NCBI GenBank assembly: GCA_023703615.1
Contig: CP097971.1
Location: 150,315-214,314 of the forward strand
Source of the DNA: SAR86 cluster bacterium
GTDB lineage: Bacteria > Pseudomonadota > Gammaproteobacteria > Magnimaribacterales > D2472
Reading direction: 5' to 3'
Length of the DNA stretch: 64,000 nucleotides
A program made the translations under genes and the position numbers. Shown here piece after piece: positions 1 to 12,818 of the stretch. Position 1 is the stretch's first letter; each line of letters begins with the position of its first letter. The notes below the pieces were generated by a model, which did not search any database, had not been told where the DNA came from, and saw nothing but the letters and a program-made list of their open reading frames with translations.

Positions 1-84
1 GTATCGGATGATTTATTAAGACAAATATTAAGGCAAATTAACAAATTAATTGACGTTCTTGTAGCTGTTGAGGATAAAAACTAA
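1..84 (+). CDS. ilvN: Acetolactate synthase small subunit, C-terminal end (partial)
   Basis: Frame 1 is open from the window edge and ends in TAA at 82-84. The 27 visible residues include [20 protein letters not shown], a C-terminal pattern I associate with the regulatory subunit of acetohydroxyacid synthase. This subunit binds valine through an ACT domain (outside the window) and controls the first step of branched-chain amino acid synthesis. The next gene, 19 nt downstream, is ilvC, which matches the usual ilvB-ilvN-ilvC operon. The call rests on a short tail plus this context. Confidence 0.7.
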   Translation, partial: VSDDLLRQILRQINKLIDVLVAVEDKN

Positions 85-103
85 ATTTACAAAAGGAAAT
101 ATT

Positions 104-1147
104 ATGAAAATATATTATGACGAAGACGCGAATATAGAAATTTTAAAAAATATGAAAGTTTCAATAATTGGTTATGGTTCTCAAGGTCATGCACACGCAA
201 ACAATCTGCACGAATCTGGAGTAGATGTAACAGTTGGACTAAGGAAAGATTCAAGTTCGTGGATTAAAGTAGATGAAGCTGGTCTTAAAGTTGCAAAGGT
301 TTCAGATGCAGTAAATGATGCAGACATTGTTATGATCTTAGCTCCAGATGAGTTTCAACAAAATATTTATGATTCAGAGATAAAACCTTTTTTAAAAAAG
401 AATGCAATTCTTGCTTTTGCTCATGGTTTTAATATACATTTTAAGAAAATTATTCCAGAATCTACAAATAGTGTGATTATGATTGCTCCCAAGGGTCCTG
501 GTCATACTGTAAGAAGTACTTATCTTCAAGGTGGAGGTGTTCCATCTCTTATAGCTATATATAGAGACTCAATTTCTAATGAATCATATTCTGCAAAAGA
601 TGTTGCATTGTCTTATGCAAAAGCAAATGGTGGAACAAAGGCAGGAGTTTTAGAAACAACTTTTAAAGAAGAGACGGAAACAGATTTATTTGGCGAACAA
701 GCTGTATTATGTGGTGGCATGACAGCGTTAATTAAAGCAGGTTATGAAACTTTAGTAGAAGCAGGATATAGTCCTGAAATGGCTTATTTTGAATGTTTGC
801 ATGAAACAAAATTAATAGTTGATCTTATTCAAGAAGGGGGTATTTCAAATATGCACTATTCTATTTCTAATACTGCTGAATATGGAGATTACTTAAGTGG
901 GCCTAAAATAATTACTGATGAAACCAAGGAGTCTATGAGAGAAATTTTAGAAAATATACAATCAGGTAATTTTGCAAATCAATTTTTGAATGATTGTAGA
1001 AAAAGCAATGATGGGTCTGGAGGACCTTTCATGAAAAGCAATAGAGAAGCTACTAAAAATCATCCAATTGAGAGTGTTGGACAAGAGTTAAGATCTAAAA
1101 TGAAGTTCCTAAAAACACAAAAATTAGTAGATAAAAAAATTAATTAA
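104..1147 (+). CDS. ilvC: Ketol-acid reductoisomerase (class I)
   Basis: Converts acetolactate or acetohydroxybutyrate to the dihydroxy acid using NADPH and Mg2+, the second step of valine, leucine and isoleucine synthesis. The protein is 347 aa, usual for the short class I form. The N-terminal Rossmann motif [13 protein letters not shown] and the following [10 protein letters not shown] loop are present; the knotted C-terminal domain carries [12 protein letters not shown] with Mg-binding acidic residues. I chose ATG 104 over an in-frame ATG at 68, because 104 follows an AAAGGAAA ribosome site at 91-98, lies after the ilvN stop, and begins at the conserved N terminus MKIYYD. Probably cotranscribed with ilvN. 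Confidence 0.96.
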   Translation: MKIYYDEDANIEILKNMKVSIIGYGSQGHAHANNLHESGVDVTVGLRKDSSSWIKVDEAGLKVAKVSDAVNDADIVMILAPDEFQQNIYDSEIKPFLKKNAILAFAHGFNIHFKKIIPESTNSVIMIAPKGPGHTVRSTYLQGGGVPSLIAIYRDSISNESYSAKDVALSYAKANGGTKAGVLETTFKEETETDLFGEQAVLCGGMTALIKAGYETLVEAGYSPEMAYFECLHETKLIVDLIQEGGISNMHYSISNTAEYGDYLSGPKIITDETKESMREILENIQSGNFANQFLNDCRKSNDGSGGPFMKSNREATKNHPIESVGQELRSKMKFLKTQKLVDKKIN

Positions 1148-1165
1148 AATATATTCATAAAACCC

Positions 1166-1201
1166 TTTCTTCTTCTCAATAAGAAAGTTAGAATACGCGT
1201 C
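1166..1201 (+). promoter_or_regulatory. Putative rRNA operon promoter
   Basis: A good -10 (TAGAAT, 1189-1194) is followed by the discriminator ACGCGTCC. A weak -35 (TTTCTT, 1166-1171) lies exactly 17 nt upstream. The -10 plus ACGC discriminator recurs before several ribosomal genes in this window. A 7-nt inverted repeat (CTTTCTT 1165-1171, AAGAAAG 1181-1187) overlaps the -35 and spacer. Start of transcription is expected near 1201. The weak -35 suggests dependence on an activator or upstream element, which is inference. Confidence 0.65.
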
Positions 1202-1217
1202 CGTTCTTAGAGACGGT

Positions 1218-1229
1218 TGTTCTTTAAAA
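1218..1229 (+). promoter_or_regulatory. boxA-like antitermination site in rRNA leader
   Basis: TGTTCTTTAAAA closely resembles the rRNA antitermination boxA consensus TGCTCTTTAACA and lies in the expected place, between the promoter and the 16S processing stem. It would recruit NusB-NusE to the transcript. No convincing second copy is seen in the 16S-23S spacer. Confidence 0.65.
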
Positions 1230-1254
1230 ATATTTAGTTACTCGTGTGGGTGTT
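1229..1254 (+). other. 16S rRNA processing stem, left arm
   Basis: This 26-nt segment is complementary to 2864-2889, downstream of the 16S gene, with one G-U pair and no mismatch. Together they form the long stem that brackets precursor 16S rRNA, the typical RNase III substrate. Confidence 0.85.
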
Positions 1255-1310
1255 CAAAATACGAGAAAAAAATTTAGATTTTTATATTAAAAATCAACAA
1301 ACATGATAAA

Positions 1311-2845
<1,535 letters not shown>

Positions 2846-2863
2846 AAAAGAAATTCGTTTTTA

Positions 2864-2889
2864 AACGCCCACACGAGTAACTAAATATT
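2864..2889 (+). other. 16S rRNA processing stem, right arm
   Basis: Complementary over 26 nt to 1229-1254 upstream of the 16S gene, closing the precursor stem. It starts 18 nt after the mature 16S 3' end. Confidence 0.85.
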
Positions 2890-2937
2890 ATAAAAACAAA
2901 CTGTTTTGTAAAAATAATTGGTATGTAATTTTCTAGT

Positions 2938-2955
2938 GTATATAAATTTATATAC
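2938..2955. repeat. Perfect AT-rich palindrome in the 16S-23S spacer
   Basis: GTATATAAATTTATATAC is an 18-nt perfect palindrome inside the otherwise featureless spacer (2846-3035). The spacer contains no tRNA gene. The palindrome could fold as a hairpin in the precursor RNA; no function is assigned, and an AT-rich palindrome may arise by chance. Confidence 0.6.
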
Positions 2956-3016
2956 ATAAGATCACTGCAATTAAAAAGTAATTAATAATATTTTATTAAG
3001 TTACTCTCAAAAAAAA

Positions 3017-3035
3017 TAACCTTTTTTAAGGTTAT

Positions 3036-3044
<9 letters not shown>
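3017..3044 (+). other. 23S rRNA processing stem, left arm
   Basis: Pairs with 5917-5944 over 27 of 28 positions, counting two G-U pairs, and brackets the 23S gene. The inner part of the stem (ATGATCAAG) belongs to the mature 23S terminus. Confidence 0.8.
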
Positions 3045-5916
<2,872 letters not shown>

Positions 5917-5925
<9 letters not shown>

Positions 5926-5944
5926 GTAACCTTAAGAAAGGTTT
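5917..5944 (+). other. 23S rRNA processing stem, right arm
   Basis: Complement of 3017-3044. Its first nine bases are the mature 23S 3' end; the rest is removed during maturation. Confidence 0.8.
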
Positions 5945-5987
5945 GTGAATTGAGATATATGCAGTGAAATAAAATTACTTACCAGTT

Positions 5988-6106
5988 TGCCTGATGACAA
6001 TAGCAACTTGGAACCACCTGATCCCATCTCGAACTCAGAAGTGAAACGGGTTAACGCCAATGGTAGTGCAGGGTCTCCCTGTGTGAGAGTAGGAAATCGT
6101 CAGGCT
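5988..6106 (+). rRNA. rrf: 5S ribosomal RNA
   Basis: Begins TGCCTGATGACAATAGC and contains CGAACTCAGAAGTGAAAC and GGTAGTGCAGGGTCTCCC, all standard bacterial 5S blocks. The termini pair (GCCTGAT with the closing GTCAGGC). About 119 nt. It lies 62 nt after 23S and completes the rRNA operon, with no distal tRNA. Confidence 0.96.
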
Positions 6107-6116
6107 TTTTTATTCA

Positions 6117-6146
6117 AAGGCTTCCATATTTGGAAGCCTTTTTTTA
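6117..6146 (+). terminator. Rho-independent terminator of the rRNA operon
   Basis: AGGCTTCCA (6118-6126), loop TATT, TGGAAGCCT (6131-6139) form a perfect 9-bp stem followed by a run of T residues to 6145, directly after 5S. Confidence 0.93.
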
Positions 6147-6155
6147 TGGGATAAT
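6147..6155 (+). promoter_or_regulatory. Candidate extended -10 promoter for coaE
   Basis: TGGGATAAT reads as an extended -10 (TGn plus GATAAT at 6150-6155), seven bases before the coaE ATG at 6162. Transcription from it would start on or very near the ATG, giving a leaderless mRNA. No Shine-Dalgarno sequence precedes this ATG, which is consistent. The -35 region is poor. Confidence 0.4.
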
Positions 6156-6161
6156 ATAATT

Positions 6162-6758
6162 ATGATTATTGGTTTAACTGGTGGAATAGGTTCTGGCAAA
6201 TCCTTAGCAGCAAGAATGTTTACTGATCTTAATATTGATGTTATTGATGCGGATCTATTAGCAAAAAAAGCTTTAAATAAAAATAGTATTGGATATGACC
6301 AATTCTTAGAAAAATTTGGAAATTCATTTTTAAATGAAGACTCAGAAATCAACAGACTTAAGTTAAGAAATTTTATTTTTTCTGATAATAAAAAAAAATC
6401 AGAATTAGAAGAAATAATTCATCCAATTGTTGCAGAAGAGATCTCAAAATTTATAGATTGCTCACAATCTCCTTATTCAATAATAATGGTACCTTTAATT
6501 TATGAGACAAGAACTATGGATTTTTACGAAAAAATTATTGTTATTGATTGTGACTTAGATACTCAATTAGAAAGAGCAGCAATAAGAGATGATCAAAAAA
6601 AGGAAGAAATTTTAGCAATAATTGAATCCCAAGCTTCCAGAGATGAGAGAAATTCAATCGCAGATGATATTATTTTAAATAATTCATCAATTGAGAATCT
6701 AAGAGCTCAAGTAGAAGCCTTACATAAGAAATACATCATTAATTTAGAAAAAAGATGA
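6162..6758 (+). CDS. coaE: Dephospho-CoA kinase
   Basis: Phosphorylates dephospho-CoA with ATP, the last step of coenzyme A synthesis. The 198-aa length is usual. The N terminus MIIGLTGGIGSGKS is the Walker A loop, followed by DADLLAKKAL, the DAD motif of the family. HPIV near residue 89 and the late RDDQKKEEILAIIESQ segment also fit. ATG 6162 is the only start that keeps the P-loop N terminus. It overlaps the following yacG start by four bases (ATGA), as in coaE-yacG operons elsewhere. Confidence 0.95.
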   Translation: MIIGLTGGIGSGKSLAARMFTDLNIDVIDADLLAKKALNKNSIGYDQFLEKFGNSFLNEDSEINRLKLRNFIFSDNKKKSELEEIIHPIVAEEISKFIDCSQSPYSIIMVPLIYETRTMDFYEKIIVIDCDLDTQLERAAIRDDQKKEEILAIIESQASRDERNSIADDIILNNSSIENLRAQVEALHKKYIINLEKR

Positions 6759-6919
6759 AAACTTGTCCAAGATGTGAAAAAAAGACAGACCTTTCAGAGA
6801 AAAATCCAGATAGACCTTTTTGTTCAGAAAAATGCAAGTTGCTGGATTTTGGAAATTGGGCAAATGAAGAAAATAGAATATCCAGGCCAATAAAATCAGA
6901 GGATTTTTATGAAGACTAG
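6755..6919 (+). CDS. yacG: Zinc-binding DNA gyrase inhibitor YacG
   Basis: A 54-aa protein, starting MKTCPRCEKK and carrying the family signature SEKNPDRPFCSEKCKLLDFG. Cys4, Cys7, Cys23 and Cys27 give the CxxC...CxxxC zinc site, and GNWANEENRI completes the conserved helix. E. coli YacG binds GyrB and inhibits gyrase, and is normally next to coaE, as here. It overlaps the coaE stop by four bases, suggesting translational coupling. Its stop lies 16 nt from the convergent end of secA. Confidence 0.93.
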   Translation: MKTCPRCEKKTDLSEKNPDRPFCSEKCKLLDFGNWANEENRISRPIKSEDFYED

Positions 6920-6935
6920 CAATTAAATGATTTCT

Positions 6936-9665
6936 TTATACTATCCGCCACCCTTCATCTTTAATTAAAGATTCAGCTTTTTTAAACTTCATCTCTTTGG
7001 TTTCTTGACCATTAGTAACTTTAACTATTTCATTTCTTCCAAATTTTGGCGTTTCCCGTTTAAAAGTTTTTCCCGAATCACCTTCATGATTCTTTTCATT
7101 TGGTTGGTTTAATTCGTCAGCATTATAATTTTCCTTTTGAAGAACTATTTCTTCATTATCTTGAGTTTTTTTAGTTTTATTTTGAAACTCTTCTTCAGAT
7201 GAAATTTGTAAAGAGAATAAAATTCGTATAGTTTCACTATCAATTTCACTCAACATCGATTCAAACATAGAATAAGCTTCGCGCTTAAATTCATTTTTTG
7301 GATTTTTTTGCGCGTAAGCTCTTAATCCAATACTTCCTCTTAAATGATCAACCTCTGATAGATGCTCTTTCCAGTGAACGTCTAGCACTTGCAACATTAC
7401 TTGTTTTTCAATTTGCAGTCTGTTTTCACCTAGAGCGTCATATTTTTGAGAATATTTCTCTCTAGCAATTTTTACGAGCCTTTCAGCAATACTGTCAGGA
7501 AGAAGATCTTTGTTATTTTTTATCTCATTATTTAGATTAGTATCTAAATCAAAAGTTTCTTTTAAGTATGTATCTAATTCTTTTGATTTCCATTGTGACT
7601 CTATTGATTCAAGTGGAATATAATTATTTGAAATTAAAGTAAATTGATCTTCAATCAAATTTTCTATTGTGAGGCTAATATCATCCTCTTCAAGAAGCTG
7701 ATTCCTTAATGAATATATTGCTTGCCTTTGATCGTTTGAAACATCATCGTATTCAAGAAGATTTTTTCTAGCATCAAAATTTCTACTTTCTATTCTTTTT
7801 TGTGCATTTTCAATACCACGAGAAAGCATTCTATGTTCAATATGGTCTTCTCCCATTCCAATCCTATCAAAAAGAGCTCTTCTGTTATCAGAAATAAAAA
7901 GTCTTAACAAGTCATCCTCTAAAGAAAGGAAAAATCTTGAGTAACCAGGATCTCCTTGACGACCAGATCTACCTCTTAATTGATTATCTATTCTTCTTGA
8001 CTCATGTCTTTCTGTTCCAAGAATATGCAAACCCCCAGCATTTAGAACTGTTTTATTATTTTTATTCCATTCATCTGAGGATTGATCATCTTTTTTTCCA
8101 CCAAGCACAATATCTGTTCCTCTTCCAGCCATATTAGTTGCAATTGTTACCATTCCTGGTTTACCTGCATTTGCAATGATCATAGCCTCTTTTTCGTGAT
8201 GCTTTGCATTTAAAATTTGATGAGGTATTTTTTTTGCTTTTAAGTACTCTGAAACCTCTTCCGAAGATTCAACTGACACTGTTCCAACGAGTATTGGTGC
8301 AGACTTATCTCGTACAGATTCAATTTCATTTATAAGAGCTTTATATTTAGCTTCTTTTGTAAGAAACACAAGATCATTATGATCATCCCTAGCCATTGGA
8401 ACATTTGTTGGAATTATTATTACACTTAATCCATAAATTTGATTAAATTCAAGTGCTTCGGTATCAGCAGTACCTGTCATACCGGATAATTTATTAAATA
8501 ACCTAAAGAAATTTTGAAAGGTTGTTGAAGCAAGTGTCTGTGATTCTTTTTGAATTGGAACATTTTCTTTGCATTCAAGCGCTTGATGAACACCCTCGCT
8601 TATTCTTCTGCCAGGCATTGTTCTTCCAGTATGTTCATCTATGAGCAAAACTTCATTATTTCTAACAAGATAATGCACATTTTTTTTGAATAGAAAATGA
8701 GCTCGTAAGCTTGCTTGAACAAACCTCATAATTTTTATATTTGAAACAGAATACAAACCATCAGATTTGCCAATTATTTCAGCTTCTTCCAATAATTCTT
8801 CTACTAAAATATATCCTTCATCTGTAAGTTCAACACTTCTATTTTTTTCATCAATCAAGTAATGACCCTTTTCATGATCTTGCAATGGCTCCTCTTCAGT
8901 TTCTTCTCTTTCTTGTAATATTAACTTAGGAATAAATCGTCGAATTTGTTTATACATATCAGAACTTTCAGCAGAGGGCCCTGAAATTATTAGTGGTGTT
9001 CTTGCTTCATCAATTAAGATTGAATCAACTTCATCAACTATTGCAAAATCCAATGAGCACTGAACCCTATCCTCTACTCTGTGTGACATATTATCTCGCA
9101 GATAATCAAAACCTAGTTCATTGTTTGTGGCATATATAACATCACACTTATAAGCTTTAATTTTTTCTTCTATTTCTTGATTAGAATTAACAACTCCTAC
9201 TGAGAGTCCTAAGAATTCATATATTGGCCCCATCCATGCTGCATCCCTGCTGGCTAGATAATCATTAACAGTAACTAAAATTGCTTTATTACCAATACAT
9301 GAATTTAAATAAGTTGGTAACGTTGCTACCAATGTCTTACCTTCGCCTGTTTTCATTTCAGCAATATTACCTTCTGCCAATGCAATACCACCTAAAAGCT
9401 GAGAGTCAAAATGTCTTAATCCAATAGTTCTTTTGCTTGCTTCTCTTACTGCTGCAAAAGCAAGAGGTAGAATTTTGTACATATCATTATTACTATCTTT
9501 ATAAATCGATAAAATTTCTGATTGTAATTCTTTAAAATAATCATCTGGTTTGCTTTCTAATTCTGATTCAAGTGCATTAGCTTCAATCACATAGGAGGAC
9601 ATTCTTTTTAAAACTCTACTATTCTTAGAGCCAAAAATTTTAGAGAAAATATCGAAAATATTCAT
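6936..9665 (-). CDS. secA: Preprotein translocase ATPase SecA, atypical C terminus
   Basis: The ATPase motor that pushes preproteins through SecYEG. At 909 aa it has full family length. Walker A MKTGEGKT is at residues 104-111, the DEAD-type motif at DEVDSILIDEARTPLI near 212, and helicase motif VI at QLRGRSGRQGDPG. The usual C-terminal zinc finger (CxCxSG...CH) is absent: after TPKFGRNE the protein continues VKVTNGQETKEMKFKKAE and ends GWRIV with no cysteine. The zinc finger normally contacts SecB and lipid, so partner choice may differ. Last gene of the rnr-rlmB-lpxC-secA run; lpxC-secA adjacency is known from gammaproteobacteria. Confidence 0.97.
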   Translation of the reverse strand: MNIFDIFSKIFGSKNSRVLKRMSSYVIEANALESELESKPDDYFKELQSEILSIYKDSNNDMYKILPLAFAAVREASKRTIGLRHFDSQLLGGIALAEGNIAEMKTGEGKTLVATLPTYLNSCIGNKAILVTVNDYLASRDAAWMGPIYEFLGLSVGVVNSNQEIEEKIKAYKCDVIYATNNELGFDYLRDNMSHRVEDRVQCSLDFAIVDEVDSILIDEARTPLIISGPSAESSDMYKQIRRFIPKLILQEREETEEEPLQDHEKGHYLIDEKNRSVELTDEGYILVEELLEEAEIIGKSDGLYSVSNIKIMRFVQASLRAHFLFKKNVHYLVRNNEVLLIDEHTGRTMPGRRISEGVHQALECKENVPIQKESQTLASTTFQNFFRLFNKLSGMTGTADTEALEFNQIYGLSVIIIPTNVPMARDDHNDLVFLTKEAKYKALINEIESVRDKSAPILVGTVSVESSEEVSEYLKAKKIPHQILNAKHHEKEAMIIANAGKPGMVTIATNMAGRGTDIVLGGKKDDQSSDEWNKNNKTVLNAGGLHILGTERHESRRIDNQLRGRSGRQGDPGYSRFFLSLEDDLLRLFISDNRRALFDRIGMGEDHIEHRMLSRGIENAQKRIESRNFDARKNLLEYDDVSNDQRQAIYSLRNQLLEEDDISLTIENLIEDQFTLISNNYIPLESIESQWKSKELDTYLKETFDLDTNLNNEIKNNKDLLPDSIAERLVKIAREKYSQKYDALGENRLQIEKQVMLQVLDVHWKEHLSEVDHLRGSIGLRAYAQKNPKNEFKREAYSMFESMLSEIDSETIRILFSLQISSEEEFQNKTKKTQDNEEIVLQKENYNADELNQPNEKNHEGDSGKTFKRETPKFGRNEIVKVTNGQETKEMKFKKAESLIKDEGWRIV

Positions 9666-9679
9666 TTAAATATTAGCTT

Positions 9680-10597
9680 TTAATTTAAATCACCAAAAGG
9701 GGGTCTAGCATATGATATTGGAGCATTTTTTGAATCTTCAAATTCAATAATCTCATAAGCATTATCTTGTTCAATAATTTTTTTAAGAAGTTGATTATTT
9801 AGTGCATGTCCCGATTTAAAACCAGAGAATTCTCCTATTAAATTATGCCCAAGTAAATATAAGTCCCCGATAGCATCTAACATTTTATGTTTAACAATTT
9901 CATCATTAAACCTAAGACCTTCTTCATTTAAAATTTTATCATCACCAAATGCAATAGCATTTGATATACTTGCACCTAGAGCAAGATTTTGTGATCTTAA
10001 TTCTTCAAGATCACGTGCATTGCCAAAAGTCCTTGCTCTGCATACCTCCTTCACAAACGAAGTAGTTGAAAAATCAATAATTGATTCACTGGGGAGACCT
10101 TTGTGAACAGGATGATCAAAGTCAACTTTATAGGATACCTTGAATCCATTAAAAGGCTTAATTTTTGCGTATGCATCTCCACGAGTTACGGATATTTCTT
10201 TCTTAACTTTTATAAATTTTTTAAGAGAATCTTGTTCTTCAATTCCAGCAGATTGAATTAAAAAAACGAAAGGACTTGAGCTTCCATCCATAATTGGTAT
10301 TTCTGGTCCATCAACCTTTATCAAGCAATTATCAACACCTAAGCCAGCAATTGCTGAAAGTAGATGCTCAATTGTAGAAATTTTTATATCATCTTTGACT
10401 AATGCAGTCGATAAAGTAGTATCTCCAACATTTTCTGCGCTTGCTGAAATTACATTTTCTGGATCAATATCAGTTCGTATAAACGAAATACCTGTATTTA
10501 TATCAGAAGGAAGTAGCTCCATATTTATATTCTTTCCAGTATGAAGTCCAATTCCAACTGCTTTAATAGGATTTCTTAACGTTCTTTGTTTTAACAT
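9680..10597 (-). CDS. lpxC: UDP-3-O-acyl-N-acetylglucosamine deacetylase
   Basis: Zinc enzyme of the first committed step of lipid A synthesis. At 305 aa it matches E. coli LpxC. The active-site residues are visible: Glu77 and His78 in STIEHLLSA, His237 and Asp241 in [10 protein letters not shown] (zinc ligands), and His264 in FKSGHALNN (general acid). [12 protein letters not shown] is a further family signature. It shows that the organism makes lipopolysaccharide. It lies between rlmB (12 nt) and secA (14 nt). Confidence 0.97.
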   Translation of the reverse strand: MLKQRTLRNPIKAVGIGLHTGKNINMELLPSDINTGISFIRTDIDPENVISASAENVGDTTLSTALVKDDIKISTIEHLLSAIAGLGVDNCLIKVDGPEIPIMDGSSSPFVFLIQSAGIEEQDSLKKFIKVKKEISVTRGDAYAKIKPFNGFKVSYKVDFDHPVHKGLPSESIIDFSTTSFVKEVCRARTFGNARDLEELRSQNLALGASISNAIAFGDDKILNEEGLRFNDEIVKHKMLDAIGDLYLLGHNLIGEFSGFKSGHALNNQLLKKIIEQDNAYEIIEFEDSKNAPISYARPPFGDLN

Positions 10598-10609
10598 AAA
10601 AATAAATTT

Positions 10610-11338
10610 TTAAATTTTTCTTTGTCTTATAGCTTCAGAAAGTATTATCCCAGTTGCAACAGAAACATTAAAGCTTTTGAATATATTATTATTACTCAAA
10701 TTAATTTTTTGATCACATTTGTCTAAAGTCTTTTCCCGAATACCTGATTCTTCAGAACCCATAACAATTGCTGATCCATTATCAAATTCGCAGTCAAGGT
10801 AACTTTTACTTGAATGTTCACTTAAACCATAAATTTTTATATTGATGTTTTTTAAATACTTTAAGCAATTTACTAAATTACTTACATGAAAAATATTTAA
10901 AGTTTCTATACCACCAGCTGATACTTTATGAACTAAGGCATTAATAGGCGCACATTGGTGTTTATTAATTATCAAAGCATCAATGCCACTAACAGCAGCT
11001 GATCTGATACATGCGCCTAGATTTCTTGGATCTATAATATTATCTAAAATTAATATCAGTGGATTCGTTTTGGAGCTCGCTTCTATGAATTCTTTTAAAT
11101 CTTTAAAATTTCTATTGTCTTCATGCCTTATTTGAGCAACAGGCTCTTGCTTAATTTTTTTTGATAATTCGTATGGGATATTATTCCTGTTCAACAACTT
11201 AATTAAGATATTTATTCGATCATCGTCCCTATTAGCTGGAAGAAAAACTTTTTTAATTTTATGAGGATTATGCTCAAGTATGCTTTCTATGCTATGAAAA
11301 CTAATTCTTGTATCTATTTCTTTATCTGATTTTCTCAT
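10610..11338 (-). CDS. rlmB: 23S rRNA 2'-O-methyltransferase RlmB (SpoU family)
   Basis: A SpoU/TrmH-type SPOUT methyltransferase of 242 aa, matching RlmB (243 aa in E. coli), which methylates G2251 in the 23S P-loop. The trefoil-knot motifs are seen as DPRNLGACIRSAAVSG, VMGSEESGIRE and FKSFNVSVATGIILSEAIRQ. The N-terminal substrate-binding domain is present. It overlaps rnr by four bases (ATGA); rnr-rlmB pairing also occurs in E. coli. A related TrmH-family target cannot be excluded by sequence alone. Confidence 0.9.
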   Translation of the reverse strand: MRKSDKEIDTRISFHSIESILEHNPHKIKKVFLPANRDDDRINILIKLLNRNNIPYELSKKIKQEPVAQIRHEDNRNFKDLKEFIEASSKTNPLILILDNIIDPRNLGACIRSAAVSGIDALIINKHQCAPINALVHKVSAGGIETLNIFHVSNLVNCLKYLKNINIKIYGLSEHSSKSYLDCEFDNGSAIVMGSEESGIREKTLDKCDQKINLSNNNIFKSFNVSVATGIILSEAIRQRKI

Positions 11339-12813
11339 TTTGACAAAGGGACCAAAGTAATTTTTCTTTCATCCGGAATGACATTAGCTATTCTAACTCT
11401 TATCTCTTGACCTATTTTATAAGTTCTTCCAGATCTTTTTCCGATAAGGTAATTGGATTCTTTATTGTAAAAATATCTATCTCCGGGCAAATCTGTAACA
11501 TGAATTAGTCCAGAAATATAAAAATCTTCAATTTCAGCAAATAAACCAAATTCTGTTATACCTGTTATGACCGTATTGAACTGATTACCAATATATTCTT
11601 TTAGTAAATAACAAATCATTTGTTGAATAACTTGTCGTGATGATTTTTCTGCAATTCTTTCACATTCCGACATAGCAATACAATCCTCTTCAATTTTATC
11701 TTTGCTAAATTTTATTTTTCCTTTATTAACAATATTTTTTATCATTCTATGCGTCATTAAATCCGGATATCTTCTAATAGGAGAAGTGAAATGAGAATAT
11801 CTTTCCAGTTGAAGACCAAAATGACCAATTTCTTTAGTTGAATATTCTGCTCTTTTTAAGCTTTGTAAAATAAGAGTCTGAAGAACTTTTTTCAAATTAT
11901 TTTTTTTTGCAAATTTTATACATTCAGTTAATGTTCCTAGTGAATTTTTACTAGAATTAATAGAGAATCCTTTTAAATGAAAAAAGTTTTTTAAAGTTTC
12001 TAACTTAATCTCATCAGGTTCCTCGTGAACTCTATACACTCCATAAGAGTAATTTTTCTTCATAAAATTAGCAGCGCATATGTTTGCAGAAAGCATCGCT
12101 TCTTCAATCATTTGATTGGAAAAGTAATGCTTTGGAAGAACTATTTTATTTACCTTACCATTTTGGTTGATTTTAAGAGTTGGTTCTTGACTATCGATTT
12201 CTAATGCATGTCTTTCACTTCTTTTGGTTAAAAGAATTTTTGTGAGAGAGTTTAAGTTATCTAAAGATAAACAAATATTTTCATTTATATCAGATTTAAT
12301 ATGATTTAAATATTCATCAACTTGTTTATAGGTCATTCTGAGGTGTGATTTTATTTTTCCTTCAAAAAAACTATAAGATTCTATTTCACCACTTAAACTA
12401 AAAAATATGTCACAAACAACTACATTTCTATTTTCATTTGGAACTAATGAACATAGGTCATTTGAAATTTTTTCTGGAAGCATGGGAATAACTTTTGATG
12501 GAAAATATATTGAGGTGCCTCTTTTTTGAGCTTCTTTATCAATTTCAGAATTATATTTAATAATTTCTGCAACATCTGCAATAGCAACACTTAGAATATA
12601 TTTTGAGTTATTTCTCCTGCAGAAAATAGCGTCATCAAAATCTTTTGCATCCGGACCGTCAATCGTTATAAATGGAGTTTTTGTAAGATCTTTTCTTGAT
12701 TTTTTTGAGTCTAATTCAATATCTTTTAGTTCAAAAGATATTTTCTCATTCCATTTATATCTGAGATTATTTTCTTTAATTATTTGGAGTACAGTATTTT
12801 CTAATTGACTCAT
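11335..12813 (-). CDS. rnr: RNase II/R family exoribonuclease, N-terminally short
   Basis: A 3'-5' exoribonuclease with an RNB catalytic domain from about residue 40 and a C-terminal S1 domain (about 410-492). Active-site acids lie in IDGPDAKDFDDAI (Asp52, 58, 60, 61), and RRYPDLMTHR is the second RNB signature. The protein has 492 aa, against about 640 for RNase II and over 700 for RNase R. The N-terminal winged-helix and both cold-shock domains are missing. The preceding gene ends 5 nt upstream, so no lost upstream exon is possible without a rearrangement. The start has no clear ribosome site. The symbol follows from pairing with rlmB. Confidence 0.88.
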   Translation of the reverse strand: MSQLENTVLQIIKENNLRYKWNEKISFELKDIELDSKKSRKDLTKTPFITIDGPDAKDFDDAIFCRRNNSKYILSVAIADVAEIIKYNSEIDKEAQKRGTSIYFPSKVIPMLPEKISNDLCSLVPNENRNVVVCDIFFSLSGEIESYSFFEGKIKSHLRMTYKQVDEYLNHIKSDINENICLSLDNLNSLTKILLTKRSERHALEIDSQEPTLKINQNGKVNKIVLPKHYFSNQMIEEAMLSANICAANFMKKNYSYGVYRVHEEPDEIKLETLKNFFHLKGFSINSSKNSLGTLTECIKFAKKNNLKKVLQTLILQSLKRAEYSTKEIGHFGLQLERYSHFTSPIRRYPDLMTHRMIKNIVNKGKIKFSKDKIEEDCIAMSECERIAEKSSRQVIQQMICYLLKEYIGNQFNTVITGITEFGLFAEIEDFYISGLIHVTDLPGDRYFYNKESNYLIGKRSGRTYKIGQEIRVRIANVIPDERKITLVPLSK

Positions 12814-12818
12814 TTTGT

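Noticed and set aside
68-103. Longer ilvC from ATG 68
   Set aside because: It overlaps the ilvN stop and adds residues outside the conserved N terminus; ATG 104 has the ribosome site.
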